Assembly: GCF_900116625.1 (NCBI RefSeq)
Contig: NZ_FPBE01000008.1
Coordinates: 62,001-126,000, forward strand
Direction: 5' to 3'
DNA length: 64,000 nt
Source of the DNA: Idiomarina abyssalis
Lineage (GTDB): Bacteria; Pseudomonadota; Gammaproteobacteria; Enterobacterales; Alteromonadaceae
This document shows, in pieces, positions 1-9,808 of the stretch. The position numbers and the translations under genes were made by a program. How positions within the stretch are numbered: position 1 is the stretch's first letter; every line of letters begins with the position of its first letter. The notes below the pieces were generated by a model. It made no database searches, was not told the DNA's origin, and saw only the letters and a list, made by a program, of their open reading frames with translations.

Positions 1-801
1 CACACCCACATCAGCAACGTCTTTAAGCAATAATGGCGTGCCATTTTCATCAACGCCAAGCGGGATACTCTCTAAGTCTGACACACCATCAATATAGCCT
101 GAGGCCCGGACCATATACTCAGCTTCCGCCATTTCAACCACCGACGCCCCCACTTCCTGATTACCTCGCTGGATAGCATTTTGTATGTGAGCAAGAGGAA
201 TATCGAATGCGCGCAGCTTCTCCGGATCCACTTTCACCTGGTACTGCTTTACCATCCCGCCGAGGGCGGCAACTTCCGAAACCCCCTCGACCGTTTGCAG
301 TTCATACTTTAAAAACCAATCCTGCATACTGCGTAACTCACTCAAATTGTGGTTACCCGTACGATCAACCAAGGCATACAAATACACCCAACCAACCCCT
401 GTTGCATCAGGGCCTAATTGCGGTCTTGCATTAGAAGGCAGTGTCGGAGCAACCTGAGACAAATATTCCAGTACTCGCGAACGCGCCCAGTAAGCGTCTG
501 TATCTTCGTCAAAAATGACATACACATAGGAGTCGCCGAAAAACGAATATCCACGGACGGTTTTAGCGCCGGGGACAGACAGCATAGCGGTTGTTAATGG
601 ATAGGTTACTTGATCTTCTACCACCTGCGGCGCTTGACCCGGATAGCTGGTTTTAATGATCACCTGGACATCCGACAAGTCCGGCAGTGCGTCTACGGGC
701 GTATTCTTAACCGCAAAAGCACCAACACCCACGAGGATTAATGTCGCCAGAAGAACGAAAAAACGGTTATTCACTGACCATCGAATGACTGACTTAATCA
801 T
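1..801 (-). CDS. cusA: CusA-type heavy-metal RND efflux permease (N-terminal part)
   Basis: This is the inner-membrane pump of a tripartite Cu(I)/Ag(I) efflux system; only the first 267 or so residues lie in the window and the frame stays open to position 1. The translation begins [18 protein letters not shown], a first membrane helix, and continues with [15 protein letters not shown] and [19 protein letters not shown], which are hallmarks of the HME-RND (CusA/CzcA) subfamily. The ATG at 801 overlaps the end of the adaptor gene by 8 bp, so the two are translationally coupled. The substrate is inferred from the CusF-like domain on the adjacent adaptor and from the copper genes nearby; CzcA-like specificity cannot be excluded because the substrate-binding methionines lie outside the window. 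Confidence 0.9.
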   Translation of the reverse strand, partial: MIKSVIRWSVNNRFFVLLATLILVGVGAFAVKNTPVDALPDLSDVQVIIKTSYPGQAPQVVEDQVTYPLTTAMLSVPGAKTVRGYSFFGDSYVYVIFDEDTDAYWARSRVLEYLSQVAPTLPSNARPQLGPDATGVGWVYLYALVDRTGNHNLSELRSMQDWFLKYELQTVEGVSEVAALGGMVKQYQVKVDPEKLRAFDIPLAHIQNAIQRGNQEVGASVVEMAEAEYMVRASGYIDGVSDLESIPLGVDENGTPLLLKDVADVGV

Positions 802-2323
802 GGTTATGCTCCTGCTCTGTCACTTGTTTTTGCTCAGGAATATGAATCGATGTGAGCTGGTACTGTTGCTTCCCGACTTGCGTTATTTCCGCATGCAAGG
901 ATAACCCCGTGCTAAGCTGAGAAAGTTCAACATCCGAAGCAACATCGAAGTCCATCGTCATTGCAGGCCAGTCCCATTCAGGAATCTCACCGTGATTCAG
1001 CGTAACCATCGAATGTTGAGGCATAACACTTTTAACTGTTGCTTCGACCCAGACAGCTTCGACTGATACAGCTTCATTTAACATAGTGTCGTGGCTCTCG
1101 CTATCAGTGTTAGAGTCGTGGTTCATACGTTTAAAGTCGGAAGACTTACTGGACTCAGAGTCAATTAAGAACTGAGCCGATGTAACAATTTCATCACCTG
1201 CCATAAGACCCGATAAAATCTCAACTCGCGAGCTACCTAACCGCCCAACGTCAACATTAACTGATTTAAATTTCCCATCACCCAGTGCCAGTACAACTCG
1301 GTTCGAACCACCCATTCGAATCAGCGCTTCTTTGGGGATGATTAAGCTTTCGTCGCCTAAACCAGCATTAATATTAAGATTCGCAAACATGCCCGGCTTC
1401 AAAAAAGCGTCAGGGTTATTGAAGTGAATTCGAACTTGTCCCGTCCGAGTTTTAGGGTTAAGTGACGGATAGACATAATCAACCTTTCCTTCCCAGTCTT
1501 TACCCGGAGCATACTCAAGATCCATTTGAACTTTATTACCTACCTCAACTTGGTTCAGTTGCCGCTCAAAGACTTCTGCAATAACCCATATTTTATCCAG
1601 TTGGGCGATCGTCATTAAATTCATACTCGGCTTTACAAACGCACCTTCACGCACAGTCAGTTTATCCAATACCCCTGACTGCTTTGCTTTTACCGTAATT
1701 GTTTTCTGAATTTTATGAGTCTCTTTTAACTTCTTAATCTCAGATTCAGAGACTTGCAGGGCTCTTAAGCGTTCTTCAGCAGCGTCTATTAGAACCTGAT
1801 TACCTCGCTGCGAGGCCAGTACAAGCTCCTCTTGAGCATTAACCATTTCCGGGGAGTAAATACTGTATAAAGGTTGGCCTGCTTTAACCGAGTTACCGAC
1901 CGCTTTTACAAAAAGGTTTTCAATCCAGCCTTCAACACGAGGGCTTACTGTTAATACTCGGTTCTCATCAAACTGAACATAGCCAACTGTTTCGATATCC
2001 AGGTTGAGTCTCGAGGACGTGACGGTTGCAGTTGTAACCCCAAGGTTGTTAATAACATCGGGATCGATTCTCACAGTACCTGGTGAACTCTCTCCCCCAT
2101 CATCGCCATAGAACGGAATAAGGTCCATCCCCATTGGAGACTTTCCAGGCTTGTCTCTGCGATAATTGGGATCCATCGGAGCCACCCAATATAACGGCTC
2201 TTTTTTGGCATTATCCGATGAACCAGCGGAGCCCGCAGTTGACTGCATTAAGTAGCCAATAGCGCCAGCGCCAACCGCAAATCCTACAGCTAAACTTATA
2301 AGAGATTTAGTGACTGTTTTCAT
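794..2323 (-). CDS. cusB: CusB-type periplasmic adaptor with fused C-terminal CusF-like domain
   Basis: Membrane-fusion (HlyD-family) subunit of the Cu/Ag efflux complex, 509 residues. I chose the ATG at 2323 because AGGAG stands eight bases upstream; an in-frame ATG 39 bp earlier lacks a site and would lie inside cusC. An N-terminal signal anchor is followed at about residues 43-70 by a heavy-metal-binding motif (WVAPMDP, then SPMGMDLIP), then the barrel-sandwich and hairpin regions. The last 90 or so residues hold a CusF-like fold with [17 protein letters not shown], matching the His, Trp and two Met that bind Cu(I) in CusF. In E. coli CusF is a separate chaperone, so here the chaperone is tethered to the adaptor. 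The tail ends in a His-rich EHNHD. Confidence 0.92.
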   Translation of the reverse strand: MKTVTKSLISLAVGFAVGAGAIGYLMQSTAGSAGSSDNAKKEPLYWVAPMDPNYRRDKPGKSPMGMDLIPFYGDDGGESSPGTVRIDPDVINNLGVTTATVTSSRLNLDIETVGYVQFDENRVLTVSPRVEGWIENLFVKAVGNSVKAGQPLYSIYSPEMVNAQEELVLASQRGNQVLIDAAEERLRALQVSESEIKKLKETHKIQKTITVKAKQSGVLDKLTVREGAFVKPSMNLMTIAQLDKIWVIAEVFERQLNQVEVGNKVQMDLEYAPGKDWEGKVDYVYPSLNPKTRTGQVRIHFNNPDAFLKPGMFANLNINAGLGDESLIIPKEALIRMGGSNRVVLALGDGKFKSVNVDVGRLGSSRVEILSGLMAGDEIVTSAQFLIDSESSKSSDFKRMNHDSNTDSESHDTMLNEAVSVEAVWVEATVKSVMPQHSMVTLNHGEIPEWDWPAMTMDFDVASDVELSQLSTGLSLHAEITQVGKQQYQLTSIHIPEQKQVTEQEHNHD

Positions 2324-2324
2324 T

Positions 2325-3614
2325 TTAAACTCCTGAAAATAATAAGTAGTTTGCTTCGGCAATCAGCTTTTGGCGGTTGATGGCGATCGCTAATGCATCA
2401 ATTTTTGCGTTGACTTCCGCAATCTGTGACCGTACCGCCTCGGCAAAGTCGCCATCATCATTGTTGTAGGCAGTCAATGCGGCTTCAGACTGGGCGGACA
2501 TTTGTGGAAGTAGCTCTTCGTGATATAGGGCAGCACGTTCATTCAAACGGTTCAGTTGTAAAAACGTACTGCGTAAATTGGCTATTAACTGCCTGGCAAC
2601 CAATAACTTCTCAGTTTTTTTCGCTTCCGTTCTAAACTTTGCTGAGCGTACCTGCTTATCCTGTTTGTTATCAGTAAATAAAGGGACATCGAACGTAACC
2701 CCGGCTGACAGCAAGTTGGCACGGTCATTGCCGCTTGGATCGTCGTTTCTATGGCCATATTTCAGATTGGCTGACCATTGCGGTTTATAACCTTGCTGAG
2801 CGAGCTCGACAGACGTCTCCGACGCCAAAATGTCTTGATCGGTCGCTTGCAAAACCGGGTGTTCTTTTATCAATTCGTACAAGGCTTGTTTAGGCATTGT
2901 TGAAGGCGAACTCAATGCCTCCTGTAGCGTAAGGTTAGGAACGTCATCCGGTAACTTTGATTTCGCTATAACACCTATCCATTCCGACAATTCGCTTTGA
3001 AGTCGCTCCTCTTTTTGTCGCAGTGACGTCAACCTATCATCCAGGCGTGTAAGCTCAAGTTGGGCTCTAATAACATCTTGCTGCCGTGCTTTTCCCTCGG
3101 TACTGGTATAACTCGCCTTAGCGGTTGACACTAACTGTTCAAAAAGCGCTCTATCCGATTCAATCAAGCGAATACTTTGCTGAGAGAAAAAAACATCTAA
3201 CCACAACTTCGTGACCGTTGTTTTGACCTTTGCAATACGATCCGCTCTCAAAAACGGTTGTTTTTGAGCTAATTGGTTTTTCTGCTTACGAGACAACGAT
3301 AAAGTGTCTCCTCTGGGAAATGCTTGTGAAACACCGACGACTAACTGGGTCATCCCTTCCTGTCTTGAACTAAAACTGTCAACAGGGAAACTGGCAGCCG
3401 TGAGCGATATTTTAGGGTCAGGTAAGCTGGAAGAGGCTATAGCTTCACTCGCGAATGCCTCTTGGGTTTGCTTACTTGCCGTTAACCAAGGATCTTCTTG
3501 TACAGCGATACTCACTGCTTCTTGCAAATTCAAAAGCGGCTCTTGTGCATTAACGACATTTGGCACCACTACAGTCAGAACACTTAAATAAGCCATTCTT
3601 CTTAAAAGTTTCAT
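2325..3614 (-). CDS. cusC: CusC-like TolC-family outer membrane efflux protein
   Basis: Outer membrane channel of the efflux system, 429 residues, the usual size for the OEP/TolC family. A signal peptide (MKLLRRMAYLSVLTVVVPNVVNAQ) is followed by two long helical repeats rich in Ala, Gln and Glu, for example LNLQEAVSIAVQEDPWL near the start and ALTAYNNDDGDFAEAVRSQ near the end, typical of CzcC/CusC proteins. The stop codon lies one base before the adaptor start and the ribosome binding site of cusB is inside the end of this gene, so cusC-cusB-cusA form one operon. A lipid-attachment cysteine as in E. coli CusC is not evident. Confidence 0.88.
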   Translation of the reverse strand: MKLLRRMAYLSVLTVVVPNVVNAQEPLLNLQEAVSIAVQEDPWLTASKQTQEAFASEAIASSSLPDPKISLTAASFPVDSFSSRQEGMTQLVVGVSQAFPRGDTLSLSRKQKNQLAQKQPFLRADRIAKVKTTVTKLWLDVFFSQQSIRLIESDRALFEQLVSTAKASYTSTEGKARQQDVIRAQLELTRLDDRLTSLRQKEERLQSELSEWIGVIAKSKLPDDVPNLTLQEALSSPSTMPKQALYELIKEHPVLQATDQDILASETSVELAQQGYKPQWSANLKYGHRNDDPSGNDRANLLSAGVTFDVPLFTDNKQDKQVRSAKFRTEAKKTEKLLVARQLIANLRSTFLQLNRLNERAALYHEELLPQMSAQSEAALTAYNNDDGDFAEAVRSQIAEVNAKIDALAIAINRQKLIAEANYLLFSGV

Positions 3615-3784
3615 ATTGTTACTCTCAAAAACTGTGAATTTTTAAATTAAACACAGACTCAAGTTATGAGTCGGACCGTAACGAGGACGACGAACGACGT
3701 CGTAACGACAATGACCGAACCAAAGCTTATAGCTGTGCTTTTACCTGGACGATAAACGCGCCAGGAGCGAGAAATTTCGTATTT

Positions 3785-4114
3785 TTAAGAGTGGATTGGG
3801 GGGCGAAAAAGCGAGAGAGAATGCTTTTCTTTAATATTCGTATCTAAGAATGAGGAAGCGTTAAAAACCAGCTTCTCAATAGGCGGAACGGTGGGTTGCT
3901 CAGAATAAACGACAGTAATCGACGGGCTGTAACAATGTCGCATCATTGAATCAGAGCTACAGTTATCGGTAAGAGAATGTGACACTTCGCAATCAGCAAG
4001 ATCAGAAACCTGCTCAGTAGGATCGTGCATACATGCCTCTTCCGTACTGATAGTTTGTGAAAATGACATTGTTGTTACTGCCAATAGCAATAGAGCAATG
4101 ATTAAACGATACAT
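3785..4114 (-). CDS. small secreted Cys/His/Met protein, first gene before cusCBA
   Basis: Unrecognised 109-residue protein. A clear signal peptide (MYRLIIALLLLAVTTMSFSQ) precedes a mature part with Cys, His and Met in spaced motifs: ACMHD, DLADCEVSH and a C-x2-D-x3-RHC core (NCSSDSMMRHC). It ends with KHSLSLFRPPIHS. The protein at 16875-17219 has the same layout: MSFSQ at the signal-peptide end, SDCEHE, CCADMTIRHC and a nearly identical end, DTSIRAKHASNLFRPPI. The two are therefore paralogues, and each stands directly upstream of a copper operon. The gap to cusC is 170 bp. Periplasmic metal binding or a leader role is inferred only; the general shape (short exported protein, C-terminal RPP) recalls DUF2946, but I cannot confirm membership. 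Confidence 0.7.
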   Translation of the reverse strand: MYRLIIALLLLAVTTMSFSQTISTEEACMHDPTEQVSDLADCEVSHSLTDNCSSDSMMRHCYSPSITVVYSEQPTVPPIEKLVFNASSFLDTNIKEKHSLSLFRPPIHS

Positions 4115-4211
4115 GCGAAGTTCTGCTGTAAAAACATGTTAAAATAATATCTCTTTGTCTGATAAAGATCAACCGATTAAAGGAAGTACCCATAACGAGG
4201 TAGTCAATCCA

Positions 4212-4240
4212 GGTGGCGATACGACTACTATATCACCACC
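4212..4240. promoter_or_regulatory. 10-bp stem-loop between reductase and small secreted protein genes
   Basis: GGTGGCGATA at 4212-4221 and TATCACCACC at 4231-4240 pair over ten positions (one G-U on the minus-strand RNA) around a nine-base loop. It lies after the reductase stop and upstream of the 4114 gene on the minus strand. There is no U-run, so it is not a plain intrinsic terminator; it may be a processing site or a regulator target. Confidence 0.35.
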
Positions 4241-4273
4241 CAGATTTACGACTAACTTAGGCGATTTTAAAGT

Positions 4274-5920
4274 CTAAATACCAAAGTCATCGAACTTTAT
4301 GCGTTCTCGCGGAATACCAAAGTCAGCAAGAGACTTTAACGTTGCTTCTAGCATCGGCGGAGGACCACACACGTAAATATCTAATGTTTCTTTGTTTTTG
4401 CCGGCCAACCATTTCATTGCGGTTTCGTGCACAAAGCCAGTTGGTCCAGTCCAGTCATCCGACTTGGCGCTCTCAGAAAGAACAGGTATATAAGTTAACC
4501 GCTCTTCTCTTTCAAACTCGTTTCTATAACAGAGCTCTTTTTCATATCGTGCGCCGTAAAAAAAGATACAGCGACGAGGAGAGCCTGCTGCTAATTCACT
4601 TTGTATTAACGCTCTTAACGGTGCAACACCTGCGCCGCCTCCGATAAAGACTTGCGTGTAATTATTTTGTTTCGTCAGCTGAAAGTCACCAAATGGTCCT
4701 ACAGCATCGACACTCGCACCAGCCTCTAGGTTACATAGGTAGCTTGAACCGATACCTGGGGGAATCCCTTCGCTTGGCGATGGCAGCAGCCTTATGTTAA
4801 ATACAAACCGAGTCGGGTGAGGCCGCGTAGCAACCGAGTAATGCCGTGACAATATTTCGTTTATATGTGGAATACGGAACTGCATAAATTGCCCGGCTTC
4901 ATAACTAACGGGGTCTGAACTTACAAAAGTAAGCTCCATAATGGATGGAGTAAGTTGCCGCTTTGAATCAAGTGTTAAAGCAATATCATCGACTCCGGCA
5001 TTATGCAGCTTAACGTCATAATTGGATGACGTTCTGTGTTGACAAGATAGGCGCGTTCCTGCTTCTAATTCGTTGGCGCTCAATAACGCTTTATCAGCTG
5101 CTTTCGGGCTGGGTATATTGCTGCCTTGCAGTGTCACTTTACATAACCCACAGGTACCGCCTCCGCCACAATTACTCGCAATTGGTTGCCCTTTCTGCTG
5201 AAAATATTCTAGCCACGTTTTCTTACGTTTTGGATTAAAGTCACCGTTAGTAATATTTCGGCCTAAGAGAATTAAACCGGATAATGAAAACCAAAGAGCG
5301 AATAATCCAGCACTCCATATCAATAGATGATTAAAACTTCGACCGCCCGTGTAATCCATAAAGTGCAGACGAAACGCCCAGTCAGCGATTGTCCATGGCG
5401 TATTACGATGTTCCACAACCCGGGATGACGCTTCATCGATATATATTCGGGTATTAAGATCATCCTCGATATCAATGCGGAATCCTGAGGCATTCCAGCC
5501 ATTCACTTCATCGCTTCCCTTGACTCTTTCAACCCTTTCAACCTGGCCCGGTCCATTGTAGCTATTCAGCGCTAGCTGAGTCGCCAAAGCTTGGTCCGTA
5601 GACCACCGTTCACCGGTATCTGCGTTGAAGTAAAGCAAACGTCCATCTGGCAGAGACACCTGATACTGACCTACCCCGGCAACACTGACCAGTTCAATGG
5701 AGTGAGCTAAGGGGAATCGTTGATGCATTTCAGTAACATCGATTTGAGGCGCTATTTTTTTAAGTGGGGGTTCAGAGTTTTTTGAGACCATATATTGGTG
5801 GCCTGACATTCCGTGATGTCCGGTTAAGCTAAAAAATAACCCACTCACTAGCCACAAAGCGACTTGAATCACTAAAACCAAACTCACCCAACGATGAAGC
5901 CATTGCATAAACCTTATCAT
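4274..5920 (-). CDS. PepSY membrane domain fused to NqrF-like [2Fe-2S]/FAD reductase
   Basis: Predicted inner-membrane flavin/iron-sulfur reductase, 548 residues. The first 220 or so residues are a PepSY-associated membrane domain with helices at the N terminus (LVLVIQVALWLVSGLFF) and near residue 205. A ferredoxin domain follows with CGGGGTCGLC (C-x5-C-x2-C) and a later LSCQH cysteine, as in NqrF. The FAD-binding RHYSVATRP and the NAD-binding GGGAGVAPLRAL and YVCGPPPML motifs then complete a ferredoxin-NADP-reductase-like module. Such proteins pass electrons from NAD(P)H across the membrane; a ferric or cupric reductase role is inferred from the TonB receptor upstream and the copper genes around it. 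It overlaps the preceding PepSY gene by 4 bp (ATGA). Confidence 0.85.
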   Translation of the reverse strand: MIRFMQWLHRWVSLVLVIQVALWLVSGLFFSLTGHHGMSGHQYMVSKNSEPPLKKIAPQIDVTEMHQRFPLAHSIELVSVAGVGQYQVSLPDGRLLYFNADTGERWSTDQALATQLALNSYNGPGQVERVERVKGSDEVNGWNASGFRIDIEDDLNTRIYIDEASSRVVEHRNTPWTIADWAFRLHFMDYTGGRSFNHLLIWSAGLFALWFSLSGLILLGRNITNGDFNPKRKKTWLEYFQQKGQPIASNCGGGGTCGLCKVTLQGSNIPSPKAADKALLSANELEAGTRLSCQHRTSSNYDVKLHNAGVDDIALTLDSKRQLTPSIMELTFVSSDPVSYEAGQFMQFRIPHINEILSRHYSVATRPHPTRFVFNIRLLPSPSEGIPPGIGSSYLCNLEAGASVDAVGPFGDFQLTKQNNYTQVFIGGGAGVAPLRALIQSELAAGSPRRCIFFYGARYEKELCYRNEFEREERLTYIPVLSESAKSDDWTGPTGFVHETAMKWLAGKNKETLDIYVCGPPPMLEATLKSLADFGIPRERIKFDDFGI

Positions 5921-6648
5921 TGAGCACCCCCAGTCGATTTTCTCTTAAACGTAATCGTATAAAAAAGCAGGACAGTGCCCGTTATCATTAAAATAAACGT
6001 ACCGATAATAAAGCCCTTTAACCACCAGGTCTCGATATCCACACGCTCGTCGTAGTCCATTATGTGTAACATCCAGGCGATATCAAACCCCCGCCAAAAC
6101 GTATGTCGCTTTATCAAAAGCTCCCCGGTCGTTTCAGATAAATACAGACTGGTATTACCGAAATCGTTATAATTTACCTGCCAAATCGGTAACAAAGCAC
6201 CACTCACTTCTGTTGGTGGGTTATCAGTCATGTAAACGACCGATTCAATAGCGTCGGGATCCTTCGTGTAATATTGATTCGCTAACTCTTTAATGTGTTG
6301 TTCGGTTATATCAATACGCTGCAGCGACTCCGCATTAACTAAAAACGCTCCCTCGTTACTCTCTATTTTATACACCGGCTGTAACTTCTGATTCAGCCAT
6401 ACGCTTTTTAACGACGTTTTTCGTGTTTCTGGATAGCGGCTCAACAGGTCATTTAAGCTTGATATTTCAACACCTTTCGGTATTGGCTGGCTTATATCCT
6501 GAACTAAGTGATCACCATGAATATAATCCAAATCGAAGAACACCATGTAAGCGCCACTGATTGTCCAAATAACCATTTGCAGGCCAAAAATCAAAGATAG
6601 CCAACGATGCCAAACTCGCCAGCTACTGGAGCGTTTCTTTTGAGTCAT
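5917..6648 (-). CDS. PepSY-associated transmembrane protein
   Basis: Membrane protein of 243 residues. An N-terminal helix (WHRWLSLIFGLQMVIWTISGAYM) resembles the start of the downstream reductase, and WRGFDIAWMLHIMDY followed by a C-terminal helix (GFIIGTFILMITGTVLLFY) is typical of the PepSY_TM family. The conserved histidines in WHRW and MLHIMD could ligate haem or metal, as proposed for related siderophore-reductase membrane proteins. Coupling by a 4-bp overlap to the PepSY/NqrF-like reductase suggests that the two form one membrane complex. It starts 66 bp downstream of the TonB receptor gene, so receptor, PepSY protein and reductase probably make one operon. Confidence 0.8.
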   Translation of the reverse strand: MTQKKRSSSWRVWHRWLSLIFGLQMVIWTISGAYMVFFDLDYIHGDHLVQDISQPIPKGVEISSLNDLLSRYPETRKTSLKSVWLNQKLQPVYKIESNEGAFLVNAESLQRIDITEQHIKELANQYYTKDPDAIESVVYMTDNPPTEVSGALLPIWQVNYNDFGNTSLYLSETTGELLIKRHTFWRGFDIAWMLHIMDYDERVDIETWWLKGFIIGTFILMITGTVLLFYTITFKRKSTGGAQ

Positions 6649-6714
6649 ACCCTACCTCAAATTTAATAAAAAAAAGCTGCCGCTCCCAGGGAAAAGCGAC
6701 AGCCAGTCTAGTCT

Positions 6715-9420
6715 TTAAAAGCTGTAACGTACCTTCAGATATAACTGACGGCCTAACAAGTCATATGTCATAGTGTCAGTATTGGCGTCCGTCCAACTTT
6801 GAATATAAGGCGGTTCTTTGTCAAAAAGGTTATTAACACCGCCAGTCACGCTCAGTTTTGAATTTACGAAATAAGTTCCCTGCACGTTATGATAGAAAAC
6901 ACTGGGGGCTCGGGCTCCAATATCTCCCGGAGCAGCATTAATGTCATCGGCAGGTCCAATGTACTGGACGGAGTAATGTACACGCCAGTCCTGTTTCATA
7001 AAGGTTCCCGAAGCGTTTGAACGCCAGTGCGTATAGCTTCCTCTGCCACCAGTAATGTACCCGGCATATTCAATTTCATCCGCACCAACGAAAGGCGCAA
7101 ATGTATACTCATTTAGGTAACTGACATTCCAACTGAAGTCACTTTTCCAACCCAGCAGCTCGGTGTTATAAAACAAAGCCGTATCAATACCCGACACATT
7201 TTCAGTTGCGGCATTGGTGGGTTGAGCAGACAAAAAGTTAATATCGCCAGTTAAAGAATCTCTCGTGAAATGCTCCGGACTGCAAAATGGGTGCGATAGA
7301 TTTTCTGAGTTATAGCAGACAGACAGCTTCGTTGAACCGGGAATTCTTTGGATAGCATTCTCAATATCAATATCGTAGTAATCAACCGTCAATTGTAAAT
7401 TGTCCGCTGAGCCGATATCCCATACGAAACCAGCAGTGAAAGTATCTGCGTCTTCCGGTTTTAAATCAGGGTTCCCGCCAACAGTGGTAAGAACGGTTGC
7501 ACCAAATTGTTCATACCCTGCAGGGACACCATCTGCTTGGCAATTTGCCGCCACAGTTGGATTAGCACCGGCTTGATCCCATCCGTCACACGGATCCGTT
7601 GTTGTCAGGTTTCCTTCAGCAACACCACCAAAGAGTTCAGGTATGTTCGGGATCCGAAAAGCAGTTGACTGAGTCGCACGCACTTTCAACGCATCAGATA
7701 CACGCCAGTGAACACTCGCTTTGTAGTTCCCATCACTACCAAAGGTGTCATAGTCACTATAACGGTATGCTAAATCTAAGTTTAAAGATTGAACCAACGG
7801 TAAGTCAGCTAATAAAGGTAACGAAGTTTCACCATACACCTCATCGACCGTATAGCTTCCCTCAATAGGATCTGCTTGGTTAGTATTCATAATACCAGCG
7901 ACAATTGATGAGTCCGGGTTTCGCCAACCTTTCTCTTTACGGTGTTCAACACCAAAAGCGACAGGAACCCATCCAGAAGGCATTTCGAATAAGTCTCCGG
8001 AAATATTTGCTGTCAATGAACGCTGCTCATTACCACCGTTGTCAGTCGTCCGAAACATAATGTAGTCCAAAGCTTCTTGAGACAGGTCACCGTACCCCAG
8101 CAAGTCAATACAAGGAATGCCGTTGGAGCCACAAGTATTCGGATCTAAACCCGCAGATAGACGCTGCATGTTGACTATATTGGTCATGCCGTCAATGGCT
8201 GTATTACGGCCATAGTTATAAGCAACTTCCCAGTTCCAACCTGAGCCAATAACACCATTCATGCCGACGACCGTTCTGAACGTATTAACATCTTGAAAGA
8301 ACGTTCTTGGTCCACCTTCTAATAAGCGACGACCTTCAAGTCGAATTGTTTCACCCGTTGGGTTTGTTGGGTGGCTGGCATCAAACTCAATACCTCTTAA
8401 TGTTCCGGGTGTCGCTAATTGATCGGATGTTCGATTGTTGTATAAAACTTCAGTAAATACCGTCGTATCTGGCGACAGTTGATAATCCCCGAAAGCGGAG
8501 AAATTCCAGTTTGTAATTGGGTTAACCGAATTTAGGTAAGGAAAAAATGCAAAGTTGTGTTTTTCAGAGCTGTAGGGTTCATAAAAGTCCCCGTTACCGT
8601 CCGCATCTTGACTGAAATTAATCCGTTCGCCAGCATTTGGCCCCGTCAATATGGTTGCTCTACCCCCAATGGTACTTGAGCTCCCGAAGCAATCCAGTTG
8701 GCCTGGTGTTAATTCACCCAAAGCACAGCCGGCTTGATCAGCCATATTGACCTCATCGGAAGAACGGTAGCCTAGAGTCGCCATTATGCGACCTTTGTCG
8801 CTGCTGGCGCCAAAGATCATGTTAACTTTACGATCTTGGCCCTCACCGTCATCTGTCGAGCCCAAGCGCCCTTCTATAGTAAAGCCGTCATAACTTTTAC
8901 GAGTGATGATGTTGACCACACCTGCTACAGCATCCGCACCGTATATCGCTGAAGCGCCGTCTTTCAGTACTTCGATACGTTGGATCATTTCGACAGGTAT
9001 CATATTTAAGTCGACTGAACTATTAGCACCGGTCCCACCATTTACAACACGGCGGCCATTCAGAAGCACAAGTGTTCGGTTAATGCCCAGTCCACGCAAA
9101 TTAACTTGGGCGGTACCATAGCCATTACCTGTCCAATAAGCATTGCTCTGACTGCCAGCAAAACCAGCGGAGGCTGACATTCTCTGTAAAATCATTTCTA
9201 CCGAGGTCATTCCCGATACTTCAATATCTTCCGCCGTAAAAACCTGAACAGGAGCAGCACTTTCTGCTTCTATTCGCTGAATTCGCGAACCGGTCACCGT
9301 GATTTTCTCAACGTCTTCGGCTTGAGTATTATCAGGCCCTGACTGAGCCCAGACTGTTGTTGTATTGAAGAGTGCCGCAGATACGCCTATAGCGACAGCA
9401 GACTTAAGTAACTTTTGCAT
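6715..9420 (-). CDS. TonB-dependent outer membrane receptor of the copper island
   Basis: Ligand-gated outer membrane transporter, 901 residues. A signal peptide (MQKLLKSAVAIGVSAALFNTTTVWA) is followed by a TonB box-like VEKITVTGSRI, a plug domain (SAAPVQVFTAEDIEVSG; NLRGLGINRTLVLLNGRRV; IEVLKDGASAIYGADAVAGV) and a 22-strand barrel ending in YLKVRYSF with a terminal Phe. There is no FecA-like signalling extension. The downstream PepSY genes point to a chelated metal as substrate, reduced after uptake, but the ligand cannot be read from sequence. Two GTTG-N6-CAAC motifs upstream may be its operators. Confidence 0.9.
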   Translation of the reverse strand: MQKLLKSAVAIGVSAALFNTTTVWAQSGPDNTQAEDVEKITVTGSRIQRIEAESAAPVQVFTAEDIEVSGMTSVEMILQRMSASAGFAGSQSNAYWTGNGYGTAQVNLRGLGINRTLVLLNGRRVVNGGTGANSSVDLNMIPVEMIQRIEVLKDGASAIYGADAVAGVVNIITRKSYDGFTIEGRLGSTDDGEGQDRKVNMIFGASSDKGRIMATLGYRSSDEVNMADQAGCALGELTPGQLDCFGSSSTIGGRATILTGPNAGERINFSQDADGNGDFYEPYSSEKHNFAFFPYLNSVNPITNWNFSAFGDYQLSPDTTVFTEVLYNNRTSDQLATPGTLRGIEFDASHPTNPTGETIRLEGRRLLEGGPRTFFQDVNTFRTVVGMNGVIGSGWNWEVAYNYGRNTAIDGMTNIVNMQRLSAGLDPNTCGSNGIPCIDLLGYGDLSQEALDYIMFRTTDNGGNEQRSLTANISGDLFEMPSGWVPVAFGVEHRKEKGWRNPDSSIVAGIMNTNQADPIEGSYTVDEVYGETSLPLLADLPLVQSLNLDLAYRYSDYDTFGSDGNYKASVHWRVSDALKVRATQSTAFRIPNIPELFGGVAEGNLTTTDPCDGWDQAGANPTVAANCQADGVPAGYEQFGATVLTTVGGNPDLKPEDADTFTAGFVWDIGSADNLQLTVDYYDIDIENAIQRIPGSTKLSVCYNSENLSHPFCSPEHFTRDSLTGDINFLSAQPTNAATENVSGIDTALFYNTELLGWKSDFSWNVSYLNEYTFAPFVGADEIEYAGYITGGRGSYTHWRSNASGTFMKQDWRVHYSVQYIGPADDINAAPGDIGARAPSVFYHNVQGTYFVNSKLSVTGGVNNLFDKEPPYIQSWTDANTDTMTYDLLGRQLYLKVRYSF

Positions 9421-9483
9421 TTTGTCACCTCGATTAAATTATAATTATTGTACTTTCCGATTAGACTTCGTACTGCCATCTAA

Positions 9484-9597
9484 GTTGTTTATACAACCTT
9501 CAGAATAGAAACCTTAGGATTTTAGTCAAGCTAAAAACGATTAAAGTTGTATAAAAAACCCTTTAATAGCAAAGCTTATAGAGGTTGTATATTCAAC
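9484..9597. promoter_or_regulatory. AT-rich intergenic region with repeated GTTG-N6-CAAC motifs
   Basis: The 388-bp space 9421-9808 between the divergent TonB receptor and glutaredoxin-MauE genes is strongly AT-rich and holds no gene I can support. It contains two near-palindromes, GTTGTTTATACAAC at 9484-9497 and GTTGTATATTCAAC at 9584-9597, exactly 100 bp apart, and a half-site GTTGTATA at 9546-9553 between them. They fit paired operators of a dimeric regulator acting on the receptor gene. No regulator gene adjoins. Confidence 0.45.
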
Positions 9598-9808
9598 TTT
9601 AAGTTATCCTCATGTATCAATAATCTTTTAAAATAAGCTCTTCAAGATAGCTAGAAAAGCAATAAAAAAAGTTGTCCACTTTTTTCAAAATAAAAATAAT
9701 TTTTCATTTTTAATGAATTTTTACCCTCTTCTGATTATTGATGCTTTTAATCTCTTGCCGACTATAATGCGTACATGAATACATAACTTTTACGTAAGGA
9801 ACTTGGCT

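Noticed and set aside
3615-3784. Short direct repeats of the type ACGACG / CGTAACGA before cusC
   Set aside because: Copies are very short and irregular; they do not form a CRISPR array or clear operator set.
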